Origin: Drosophila miranda
Lineage: Eukaryota > Arthropoda > Insecta > Diptera > Drosophilidae
DNA length: 64,000 nt
Assembly: GCF_003369915.1 (NCBI RefSeq)
Contig: NW_022881685.1
Coordinates: 103,782-167,781 of the forward strand
Direction of reading: 5' to 3'
The notes below the pieces were generated by a model that worked only from the letters and a program-made list of their open reading frames with translations, was not told the origin of the DNA and did not search any database. The position numbers and the translations under genes are program-made. This document shows, piece by piece, positions 35,341-45,055 of this stretch (position 1 is the stretch's first letter; each line of letters starts with the position of its first letter).

Positions 35341-36479
35341 ACTTAATTGCTAACTGTCCTGACAAAAATATGTCCCACAAAAACTACACGACAAAACCTA
35401 AACACTTACTTATCAAACGCAGACAAAACCAAAGTTAAAAATGTGTTAATAGTAAAACTAAATTAAGTATTCTAGTTAAAAGTCAGATAACTTATGCTAG
35501 CAAACCTAAGATGACCTACAAATTCAAAAATAATAAGTAATTGTACGTGAACTCAAATTGCAAAGAGAACTGATTCCTCGTGTTATAATTCATAGCTTCC
35601 TACGTTGCCAACTTAGGGTCAATGGCCCAGCAAACGGCACAGCTGTTCTCAAGTCTCGCTTCCCTTGTACAGCGAGAGAGCTAGCAAATCAACAGCCCTA
35701 CCAAATAACACACATGGAATGTAAACCTCAAGAATAGAACGCAAAGAATATGATACGATAAAATAAAGTCATAAAAATTGTTGCCTTACGCATAGCTAAT
35801 CCCCATGCGAAACGGACCCTATGCTAATTGAGACCCCAATTCCTAAGCACAAAAGAAAATGAAAAGAATGTGTAGGCGCGCAGACGCCTTGCACTTGTCG
35901 CTGTCTAATCAAAACCAACAACAACTGCATGCGCGAGCCGTGGCCAGCTGCTGCTTTGATTCGCGCCGCTGTCGTCCAAACATCTCGGCTCGGCACTCTA
36001 CACTTGAAATGAGCATGCTGCTTCTGATTTCACTCGTGGCCAACGGAATTCTATAATCAAGATTAATCCGAGTATGTCCAACGCGCTAAAGCTCATCAGC
36101 AGCAATGGCTAAGCCTTCCGCACAGTCCTTCAGCCGTGGCAGTGTTCCGTAAGTAAACGAGATTCCCTCTGCAGTCCTATGCGCCCGAAAGACCATGTTT
36201 AAGACTCCTGCCTCAGAAAAAGTAGGGTATTATTAAGATCGATGCACTTTTCGAAACGCTCCTCAGACGTGGCCGGATGAAAAGTCAAAACTTCTGCTTC
36301 CGTTTTCCGAATCGTCTGACAAGCCCTCTACTTGGTGTTGAGAAAAGAAGATATTCTTGAGCAATGACCACTTCCAGAGAAACAATTTTGGTCAATGCCG
36401 TCTATGCTGAATCGGGAAGTTTTAAAGACAAAAAAAAAGGATGTCACAGTGTTGATGGTGTCGCACCTGAATAGGTGTG
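35341..36479 (-). other. Element A 5' leader (no ORF)
   Basis: About 1.1 kb between primer-binding site and gag. Short frames on both strands show no recognisable domain. I see no gene here. Confidence 0.55.
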
Positions 36480-36497
36480 GCCCAACGTTGGGCGCCA
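36480..36497 (-). promoter_or_regulatory. Element A primer-binding site (tRNA-Lys type)
   Basis: GCCCAACGTTGGGCGCCA on the + strand matches the 3' end of Drosophila tRNA-Lys (as recalled, GCCCCACGTTGGGCGCCA) at 17 of 18 bases. Placed correctly for a - strand element. Confidence 0.75.
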
Positions 36498-37196
36498 ATT
36501 TTTAGTTATAATACTATATCTATGATTCCTAAATGTAACGTGTCATCTACGCACGTCTGTGTATATAAATCCTGCCAGGCTAGCTGTCATTCAGCGAAGG
36601 GAAGCACACGCTTTGGGTTTCCGGCCTCTGCTCGTCGGCTATTGGAGTGATGTTCTTGCCCCCCTCCTGCTGGTGGCCTATATTACCTATTATACCTATT
36701 ATACCGCGAATGAAGTAGCGTGTCATGACGAAAATGCTTAACCGGGAGACACTGTTTATCCCTGAATAGAATTGTGGATGTGTGCTGGAAAGGTATCTCA
36801 ACTCCGCCTCTGGTGTTGTCGAGGTCGTGTCGCCCACCCTACCATGGCCATTCCAAACCGTTCGATTTAATGACGGAATGGCCCCTTTGTCCGGGGTGTC
36901 CTACATGGGGAATTTGCCAGCGAAAGCAAAGCGGTAGATTAATACATTATAAAGTTTATTCACTTACTGGCTAAAACACTATCATTACCCGCAAATACCA
37001 TAATATAATCACCCACATTAAAAGAGTAGCTAAATGAAATATATGTATAAAATTCCTACAAATACTTGGCTATGTGTCATACAAACGATATACAAAATAA
37101 GTCCGAAATGGACAAACTAACTTGCTTGCTGACTCCGTAATGTTACGAAACCAATTCGAGTGGGCACTTCTCCCTCTCACTCACCGACTGGCCCTA
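36498..37196 (-). repeat. Element A 5' LTR region, outer end cut by LINE
   Basis: Follows the primer-binding site; it may begin at AGTTATAATAC (36504). The outer boundary is not defined because the sequence passes into LINE at about 37197, and no second LTR is in the window for comparison. Frames in it look like noise. Confidence 0.5.
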
Positions 37197-37883
37197 AGGG
37201 GCCGAAGGCTTTCCATTTATCAATACGACATACTCTCGCCGCTCAAGATACGACCTAAACCAACTGAGCAGGCAGGAATGAATCCCCAACCGATGCAGCT
37301 TGGCTATTAAAGCCCAGTGGGAGACTTTGTCAAAGGCTTTAGCAAAGTCAGTATACACAACGTCGACTTGAGAGTGCATTTCAAAGACACGAGTGCAGAA
37401 ATTACTGAAAGCAATGAGATTAGTGGTTGTTGATCTACCCGGCATAAAACCATGCTGATTTGGGCTAATGTAGGATTTCATGAGGAAGGTGATTTTTCTG
37501 GCAATGATTCGCTCTAGAAGTTTTGAAACATTGCTGAGTTTGGCAATTGGTCTATAATTGGAAATGAGATTTTTGGTACCTCTCTTAAAAATTGGCGTAA
37601 TCGTGGCAGCTTTCCACTTACCAATAAACTGACCCGTTAACAGCGAATTTGTGAATAGAATTTTGAGAGGTTCACAGAACGCTACAACACAGTTGCGAAG
37701 CAGGAAGGCAGAAATGCCATCACAGTCGGGTTTATTAGAATTATCGAATTCATCAATTGCCACCAAAATGTCCTCTTCCGATACATCGAGTGTACCAATA
37801 TTGACCACCGACGGTATAGAGTTTAAGACATCGAAACTGTGCCAAGCTGCGTATGGCTCAAAATTTGAGCTAAAGAAAGAAGA
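37197..37883 (-). mobile_element. LINE fragment (RT fingers and palm)
   Basis: Antisense RT sequence from the end of NGKPSAP back to SSNFEPYAAWHSF. It is cut on the left by element A LTR sequence and on the right by a Helitron at the GAAGAA site. Confidence 0.86.
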
Positions 37884-38994
37884 AACGAGGGGGAACGTTG
37901 TGAGTTGCTGCGGACACCGCAACTCTACGGTTATACCCGATACTAAGTCAGTATGGCTCTCCTCCGGCAGACGCCGCTAATATTAAACGACACGACAAAG
38001 AGTGCGTGCGAGAGAGACAGAAAATCAGTCTGAGCGTGACGTCGGGCGCTGCGTAGCCACTGCAAATTGATTTGTTCCTATTGGCTATAAAAATGATTTG
38101 ATCTGATCCAGATTCAGCAATCTGATAGATATGGTCATTATCTATGATTCTGCGTTTTTAGTTTTCTCGAATGTGCAATATTGTGGATGCAACAGATTTT
38201 CGTCCTTTGTGTGGGCGGAAAGGGGTGGGGCGAAATTTTGAGATATACGTTTTATAGTGAGATCTAACAGGAGTGCGGATACCAAATTTGGTTACTCTAG
38301 CCTTAATAGTCTCTGAGATTTGTGGATGCCACAGATTTTCGTCCTTTGCGGGGGCGGAAGGGGGTGTGGCGAAATTTTGAAACAAACTCGTCTCGGTCCG
38401 AATTATTAGGAGTGTGGATACCAAATTTGGTTGCTCTAGCTTTTATAGTCTCTGAGATCTAGGCGCTAATGTTTTACTCTAAGCAAAGCCGCCTATGCTA
38501 CGTGTGTGTTAGAGAGAGACAGGGCGAGAAAAATGAAATTGTTTTCTTGATTCTGGCTATAATAATTATGCGATCTGGTTCAGATTTTGCACTCTAGAAG
38601 ATATAGTCATCTTCTACGATTCTGCGTTTTTAGTTTTCTCGTATCGTCGAAATTGTGGATGCCACAGATTTTCGCTCTTTGTGGGGGCGGAAGTGGGCGG
38701 GGCAAAGTTTTGAAATATTCTTGTAGCAGTGACATATCACAGAAGTCTGGATCCAAAACATCGTTGCTCTCGCTCTTATAGTCTTTGAGCACTAGGCGCT
38801 GAAGGGGACGGACAGACGGACAGACGGACGGACAGACGGACAGACAGACATGGCTCAATCGACTCGGCTATTGATGCTGATCAAGAATATATATACTTTA
38901 TGGGGTCGGAAACGATTCCTTTTGGACGTTACACACATCCACTTTTACCACAAATCTAATATACCCCAATACTCATTTTGAGTATCGGGTATAA
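37884..38994 (-). mobile_element. DINE-1/ISY-type Helitron, full length
   Basis: AAACGAGGGGG at 37884 to GAGTATCGGGTATA at 38993. Left edge in LINE at the same site as 5109/5110; right edge on INCENP 3' flank. Confidence 0.9.
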
Positions 38995-39035
38995 AAACAG
39001 GGGATTATTTTATATACATACGTGTTTGTGTATAA

Positions 39036-39434
39036 CTAGTATTTTGGGAGCTCCGAGTAGCGTGGGGGCGTGGACCAGAGCACGCTGGAGTTGCGCTGCA
39101 GCTGGCTGGGATCGATGTTGGGGAAAATCAGTTTCAGGTCCGGAGTGGTGGGGGCCACCGAGAAGAAGCTGTCGATGACATCGGTGGGACAGTGGCTCTG
39201 CATGGCAATCGCTTCGCCGCGTACATGGCCTGAAAATGGGTCACAAAATTTTAGATTAGATCAGACACTGGCTAAAGAAAACGCTAACTTACTGCGACTC
39301 CAGGTGGGTGCTGGCGGACGCTTGTGGGTGACCTTGCCCTCGTCATCGGTGGCTCGTGCAGCATGTCCCATGTGTATTTTGTCTTCGGCGGCGGTGGCAG
39401 AATCTTCTTCTTGGCCCCGGTCAACTGTACCAGC
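39036..39434 (-). pseudogene. Incenp: INCENP 3'-terminal fragment
   Basis: Last exon 39036-39229, intron 39230-39292 (GT-AG), exon piece 39293 to about 39434. Same QLQR variant as the copy at 18591. Both exons keep frame and splice phase. Confidence 0.82.
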
Positions 39435-40485
39435 TTCTTAGTCAGTATGGCTCTCCTCCGGCAGACGCCGCTAATATTAAACGACACGAAAAGAGTGCGT
39501 GCGAGAGAGACAGAAAATCAGTCTGAGCGTGACGTCGGGCGCTGCGTAGCCACTGCAAATTGATTTGTTCCTATTGGCTATAAAAATGATTTGATCTGAT
39601 CCAGATTCAGCAATCTGATAGATATGGTCATTATCTATGATTCTGCGTTTTTAGTTTTCTCGAATGTGCAATATTGTGGATGCAACAGATTTTCGTCCTT
39701 TGTGTGGGCGGAAAGGGGTGGGGCGAAATTTTGAGATATACGTTTTATAGTGAGATCTAACAGGAGTGCGGATACCAAATTTGGTTACTCTAGCCTTAAT
39801 AGTCTCTGAGATTTGTGAATATCCCCAGATTTTCATCCTTTGCGGGGGCGGAAGGGGGTGTGGCGAAATTTTGAAACAAACTCGTCTCGGTCCGAATTAT
39901 TAGGAGTGTGGATACCAAATTTGGTTGCTCTAGCTTTTATAGTCTCTGAGATCTAGGCGCTAATGTTTTACTCTAAGCAAAGCCGCCTATGCTACGTGTG
40001 TGTTAGAGAGAGACAGGGCGAGAAAAATGAAATTGTTTTCTTGATTCTGGCTATAATAATTATACGATCTGGTTCAGATTTTGCACTCTAGAAGATATAG
40101 TCATCTTCTACGATTACGATTAGTTTTCTCGTATCGTCGAAATTGTGGATGCCACAGATATTCGCTCTTTGTGGGGGCGGAAGTGGGCGGGGCAAAGTTT
40201 TGAAATATTCTTGTAGCAGTGACATATCACAGAAGTCTGGATCCAAAACATCGTTGCTCTCGCTCTTATAGTCTTTGAGCACTAGGCGCTGAAGGGGACG
40301 GACAGACGGACAGACGGACGGACAGACGGACAGACAGACATGGCTCAATCGACTCGGCTATTGATGCTGATCAAGAATATATATACTTTATGGGGTCGGA
40401 AACGATTCCTTTTGGACGTTACACACATCCACTTTTACCACAAATCTAATATACCCCAATACTCATTTTGAGTATCGGGTATAAA
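39435..40485 (-). mobile_element. DINE-1/ISY-type Helitron lacking its hairpin end
   Basis: Begins at TTAGTCAGTATGGC like 18993 but with CTCCGGCAG. Runs to GAGTATCGGGTATA at 40483. It is nearly identical to its neighbour at 37884-38994 in the body, suggesting local duplication. Confidence 0.88.
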
Positions 40486-40525
40486 AACAGGGGATTATTT
40501 TATATACATACGTGTTTGTGTATAA

Positions 40526-40772
40526 CTAGTATTTTGGGAGCTCCGAGTAGCGTGGGGGCGTGGACCAGAGCACGCTGGAGTTGCGCTTCAGCTGGCTGGG
40601 ATCGATGTTGGGGAAAATCAGTTTCAGGTCCGGAGTGGTGGGGGCCACCGAGAAGAAGCTGTCGATGACATCGGTGGGACAGTGGCTCTGCATGGCAATC
40701 GCTTCGCCGCGTTCATGGCCTGAAAATGGGTCACAAAATTTTAGATTAGATCAGACACTGGCTAAGGAAAAC
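40526..40772 (-). pseudogene. Incenp: INCENP last exon, fused in its intron to feo copy 3
   Basis: Last exon 40526-40719 (QLKR form) and 53 bp of the intron (40720-40772). The sequence then switches to feo after two extra bases (AC). The upstream exon is absent. Confidence 0.82.
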
Positions 40773-40774
40773 AC

Positions 40775-41381
40775 GCACTGCGCAGCCAGAACCCCAAGAC
40801 GTTCATCGAGCAGCTGCGCGTCGAGATAAGCAAGTGGTGGGATCTAACGCTCAAGAGCCAGCAGGAGCGCAAGCGTTTCTCCAACTACTACAATAAGTAT
40901 TACAACGAAGACCTGTTGGAGCTGCACGAGCTGGAGCTGGATGATCTGAAGAGCTTCTACACGTGCAACAAGGAGATTTTCGATCTGTACGAGAGCCGTG
41001 CAGAACTTTGGTCCCGCATGCAGGCTCTAGAGGCAAAGGCCAACGAGCCGAATCGTTTCAAAAATCGTGGCGGCCAGCTCCTTAAAGAGGAAAAGGAACG
41101 CAAAGCCATCTCGAAGCTGCCCAAGATTGAGCAGCAGATCACTGAACTGGTGCACGCCTATGAGGTGCAATCGCATGGCCCGTTTCTGGTTTATGGCGAG
41201 AACATACTGGAGCTGATGGCTGGCGAATGGGAGAACTATCGGCAGGCCAAGCAGAGCTCGGCCCGCAAGAAGGCCCCGCCCACCACGAGGACGGGCAGCA
41301 GCAGCATATTGATGATGCCACCGCCGACTGCCGGTTCAACAGCCCCTCGCACGCCCCGAACTTTGAAGAACATGTCCTCAA
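40775..41381 (+). pseudogene. feo: feo copy 3, central fragment
   Basis: About 202 codons of feo, from the ALRSQNPKTFIEQLR region to NMSS, equal to about 58307-58910 of copy 4. It is in frame with no stop and holds the PRC1 core NRFKNRGGQLLKEEKERK. It lacks the N-terminal coiled coil, the start and the basic tail. It faces the INCENP fragment tail to head and ends at unrelated sequence. Confidence 0.85.
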
Positions 41382-41624
41382 AAAATTAAACTATAGTAGG
41401 AATCGAATTGCTATACCAAAGTATCGCACAACACGGTGAACATACCAGCCGTGGCCCACGCACTGCCCGCAGTACCCACTGCAGCAACAGCAGGAGCTAC
41501 AAAGGCCACATGCCAGAGCCACTGCTCGCAGAATACGTGTGAAAATATTTATATTTAATTTAATTTAATTGAATTACTATTCAAATTCTGTTATCCAAGC
41601 AGATTTGAAACGATTTTAAAAAAG
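41382..41624 (+). pseudogene. Unidentified C-terminal coding fragment (copy 1)
   Basis: An Ala/Thr-rich frame, NIPAVAHALPAVPTAATAG then TKATCQSHCSQNTCENIYI, ends at TAA near 41555 and is followed by AT-rich sequence. Repeated at 44203-44416, where 23 bp (near 41411) are missing. Protein not recognised. Confidence 0.4.
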
Positions 41625-42728
41625 ACGAGGGGGAACGTTGTGAGTTGCTGCGGACACCGCAACTCTACAGTTATACCCGATACTTAGTCAGTATGGCTCT
41701 CCTCCGGCAGACGCCGCTAATATTAAACGACACGACAAAGAGTGCGTGCGAGATAGACAGAAAATCAGTCTGAGCGTGATGTCGGGCGCTGCGTAGCCAG
41801 TGCAAATTGATTTGTTCCTTTTGGGTATATGATCCGATCTGATCCAGATTCAGCAGTCTGATAGATATGGTCATTATCTATGATTCTGCGTTTTTAGTTT
41901 TCTCGAATCTGCAATATTGTGGATGCAACAGATTTTCGTCCTTTGTGGGGGCGGAAGGGGGTAGGGCGAATTTCTGAGATATACGTTTTATAGTGAGATC
42001 TAACAGAAGTGCGGATACCAAATTTGGTTACTCTAGCCTTAATAGTCTCTGAGATTTGTGGATGCCCCAGATTTTCGTCCTTTGCGGGGGCGGAAGGGGG
42101 TGTGGCGAAGTTTTGAAACGAAACGGTCAAGGTCCGATATCACAGGAGTGTGGATACCAAATTTGGTTGCTCTGGCTTTTATAGGTTCTGAGATCCCTGA
42201 ACTCATATTTTGCAATAGGCAAAACCGACCATGAAACCTGTGTGTTAGAGAGAGACAGAGCGAGAAAGAATGAAATTGTTTTCTTGATTCTGGCTATAAT
42301 AATAATACGATCTGGTTCATATCTCTAAGATATGGACATCTCCTACGATTCTGCGTTTTCTGTTTTCTCGTATCTTTGAATTTGTGGATGCCACAGATTT
42401 TCGCCCTTCGTGGGGGCGGAAGGGGGCGGGGCAAAGTTTTGAAATATACTTGTAGCAGTGACATATCACAGAAGACCGGATATAAAACGTCGTTGCTCTA
42501 GCTTTTATAGTCTTTGAGCACTAGGCGCTGATAGGGACGGACAGACGGACGGACTGACAGACGGACAGACAAACAGACAGACAGGGCTCAATCGACTCGG
42601 CTATTGATGCTGATCAAGAATATATATACTTTATGGGGTCGGAAACGATTCCTTCTGGACGTTACACACATCCACTTTTACCACAAATCTAATATACCCC
42701 AATACTCATTTTGTGTATCGGGTATAAA
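41625..42728 (-). mobile_element. DINE-1/ISY-type Helitron, full length
   Basis: GACGAGGGGGAACG at 41624 to TGTATCGGGTATA at 42726. It has more private changes than the others and shares the TTTGTGTATCGGG end with the copy at 18993-20051; both lead into a patchwork module. Confidence 0.89.
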
Positions 42729-43257
42729 AATGTAATGGGAAGTTTTATTTGATGCTTACAAGCGTACTTTAAGCATTTACTCAGAGTCGCCTCTTCACCT
42801 GAACCCACTTAATCTACCAATAAAACCCTCAATTGAAACAGCTCAACAGCCTGAGTTAAGCCGATGAAGAATAACCCTCAGTTCCGAACTCATAATTGTA
42901 TCCGATTGATGAATCACTTTCCTTCAAGGCTAGATAATTTTAATTTTTTCCGACCTCATAAAGTATTTATATTCTTGATCAGCATCAATAGCCGAATGGA
43001 TTTAGCCATGTATGTATGTCCGTCTGTGCGAACCGATGAGCGCCTAGATCCCAGAGTCTTTAAAGGCTAGAGAAACTTAATTTTGTATCCAGTATCTAGT
43101 TAAATGATACGAGAAAACTAAAAGCGCAGAATTATTGAGAATAACCGTATCTACCAGATCTACGAATCTGGGAAAACGGTTCCCTTACCGCGTCCACATG
43201 TCCCACTTCCTGCCATGAGCATTATATAGCTATTGTGTGGGATCCCGATCATGGTAG

Positions 43258-43314
43258 CGTCTCTCGCGTGAGCTCCTAACCGGCGTGGACTTTCTGCACT
43301 CGCATCGCATCATA
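43258..43314 (+). pseudogene. Cdk4: Cdk4/6-like kinase exon fragment (second copy)
   Basis: Identical reading to 20581-20637, RLSRELLTGVDFLHSHRII, again after an AG and again stopped before the HRD motif. Confidence 0.55.
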
Positions 43315-43600
43315 TCATCCTTCGAAATAAATATGAATCAAGCTTATGTTTAAATCTCTGTTGTTGCCATAGATCAGCAGTGGCCCCAAATCCATCCTAA
43401 GTTTCAGTGTACTCCTTCGCCAAATTTTTGCGCGGGTCAATGCTGTCCCACAGCACAGGGCATTGGCAGCATTCCCTTTCCTAACAAACATGCAGCTCGT
43501 CGAGGATTAAAACGAACGGCTCATTCGCATAAAGTTGAAGTTAATAAAAGAAACGAACCTTTTGTTCGAGAATCTTCTTTAGTCTGTGTTGAACTTGTTG

Positions 43601-43970
43601 ACTTCCGGTCTGCCGCAGCAGCTCCAACACCTGGACGCCGCCGCCCCTTCACTCCTGGACAGCCCTTACCTGGCCGCAGGTCCCTGGCCAGCATCCCCTC
43701 TATCCCGTCGATGGAGTGCCCTGGTGGCCTGGTCTGCCACCACACATCCCATGTGGGAGCCACCACCAGCAGCAGCAGATGAACACAAAGCATTCCATCA
43801 ACGATATCCTGGGAGGACGCTCTGGAGGAAGCAGAAGCAGGAACCAACAGCAGACGCCCCAGCAATTGCAACTGCAAGACCAGCAGGCACTCACGGTAGC
43901 ACCGACGTCGCCTCTCCAAAAACTGGGGCACGACTCGGAACGGCACACGGCAGGGCTTCCCCCCTGCTGA
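43601..43970 (+). pseudogene. Coding piece with eh1-like motif (longer copy)
   Basis: Frame open from about 43604 to TGA 43968-43970. It has a Pro/Trp-rich stretch (YPVDGVPWWPGLPPHIPCG), a short poly-Gln, MNTKHSINDILGG and a Q-rich region. The composition and HSINDIL suggest the N-terminal region of a homeodomain-type repressor. No DNA-binding domain is present. The gene is not identified; other frames over this stretch are also open, so the frame choice rests on the motif. Confidence 0.4.
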
Positions 43971-44202
43971 AAATATTGCTGTCTTCCCCCGGACCAAACG
44001 TGTGTGCAAACAATTTAGCAAGACTCGAATGCCGGTGAGAGAGCCACACAAAAGGCTGATCTGCGACGGAGTACGAACACATTGGAATTCGATCTCCCGT
44101 TCACAGATTGTAGGAGGCATGAGGGAGGTACTTGATCTCTTTCCTGGAGAGCCCAAGGAGAGGTGGCCCACGAGTGGCCGTCCTGCGGCGCGGGATAAGA
44201 AA

Positions 44203-44416
44203 AAATTAAACTATAGTAGGAATCGAATTGAACATACCAGCCGTGGCCCACGCACTGCCCGCAGTACCCACTGCAGCAACAGCAGGAGCTACAAAGGCCA
44301 CATGCCAGAGCCACTGCTCGCAGAATACGTGTGAAAATATTTATATTTAATTTAATTTAATTGAATTAATATTCAAATTCTGTTATCCAAGCAGATTTGA
44401 AACGATTTTAAAAAAG
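44203..44416 (+). pseudogene. Unidentified C-terminal coding fragment (copy 2)
   Basis: Same as 41382-41624, here joined directly to module G2 with no Helitron between. This probably shows the order before the Helitron-linked rearrangements. Confidence 0.4.
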
Positions 44417-45055
44417 AAAATGCGGCGCATCGAATTTGAGGATAATAACATTGAAACACACTTTTGACGATTTTATTATTGGCCGTTTCCGTTTCCAACC
44501 CGATTCAGTTACCAAACCCGTTTCCATATTTTTCCGTACGACTTATTTGAAGCTGCGGAAAAGGGTACCCGACTAACATGTGGTCTATATCAAACACATA
44601 TTAAAAGTTACTCATCAATACAAAATTTAGTACAAGTCCGGGTACGTTAAACTGACCAAACATGGCGAGTACCCTGCCAATTATTTTGATGGACAGAAAA
44701 CGGCTGCGACAAGCATGTCCGGATGTGTCTTGTTGATATTGCATAATAATTGCGGTTTTTTTTGTATTTGTATTTCACTTTTAGCGACTGTCCGAATGTC
44801 TTCAGCTTTCGACTATTAAAGTGGCTCAGCCGGGATGGTAGGGCTAATTTTCGCAGAACATTGCAGTTCCAATCATTACCATTACATAACATGGAACGGA
44901 ATGGGCAACATTCTGCATACACTGGGGAAAAGGATATTATAGAATTGAAGAAATATTTGTCATCTAAGTCGCCAATGAATGCAGAATCTAGTCAGTATCT
45001 GTTTAAGGCTATCACAACGAAATTTTTCAGTTTATTGTTTTATCACAGAGACCAA
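44417..45055 (+). other. Module G2, unidentified host sequence
   Basis: Counterpart of 22474-23105 with a few substitutions. The + strand frame 44750-45118 again ends in LINE tail. The LINE tail attaches at AGAGACCAAGAATTTATTTATT, the likely original LINE insertion point. Confidence 0.45.

Larger units (their letters stand above)
30328..37196 (-). mobile_element. Ty3/gypsy retrotransposon A, 5' part, split by a Helitron
   Basis: From right to left on the - strand: LTR sequence, tRNA-Lys-type primer-binding site (36480-36497), leader, gag N-terminal part (RING), a Helitron (33586-34728), gag C-terminal part and pol. It is cut in the integrase at 30328. The gag frame continues on both sides of the Helitron as though the insertion were absent. 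No 3' LTR is present. Confidence 0.85.
42729..44202. other. Patchwork module M2 (second copy)
   Basis: Counterpart of 20052-21353, with an extra 187-bp segment at 43551-43737. Parts: unknown 5' sequence, Helitron relic (42949-43170), Cdk4-like exon piece, open segment (43380-43550), eh1-motif coding piece, and about 230 bp of further sequence to 44202 in which I recognise nothing. Confidence 0.7.

Noticed and set aside
35859..36741. ORFs of 60-66 codons in the element A leader and LTR region
   Set aside because: Short, overlapping on both strands, no domain; the region is explained as leader, primer-binding site and LTR.
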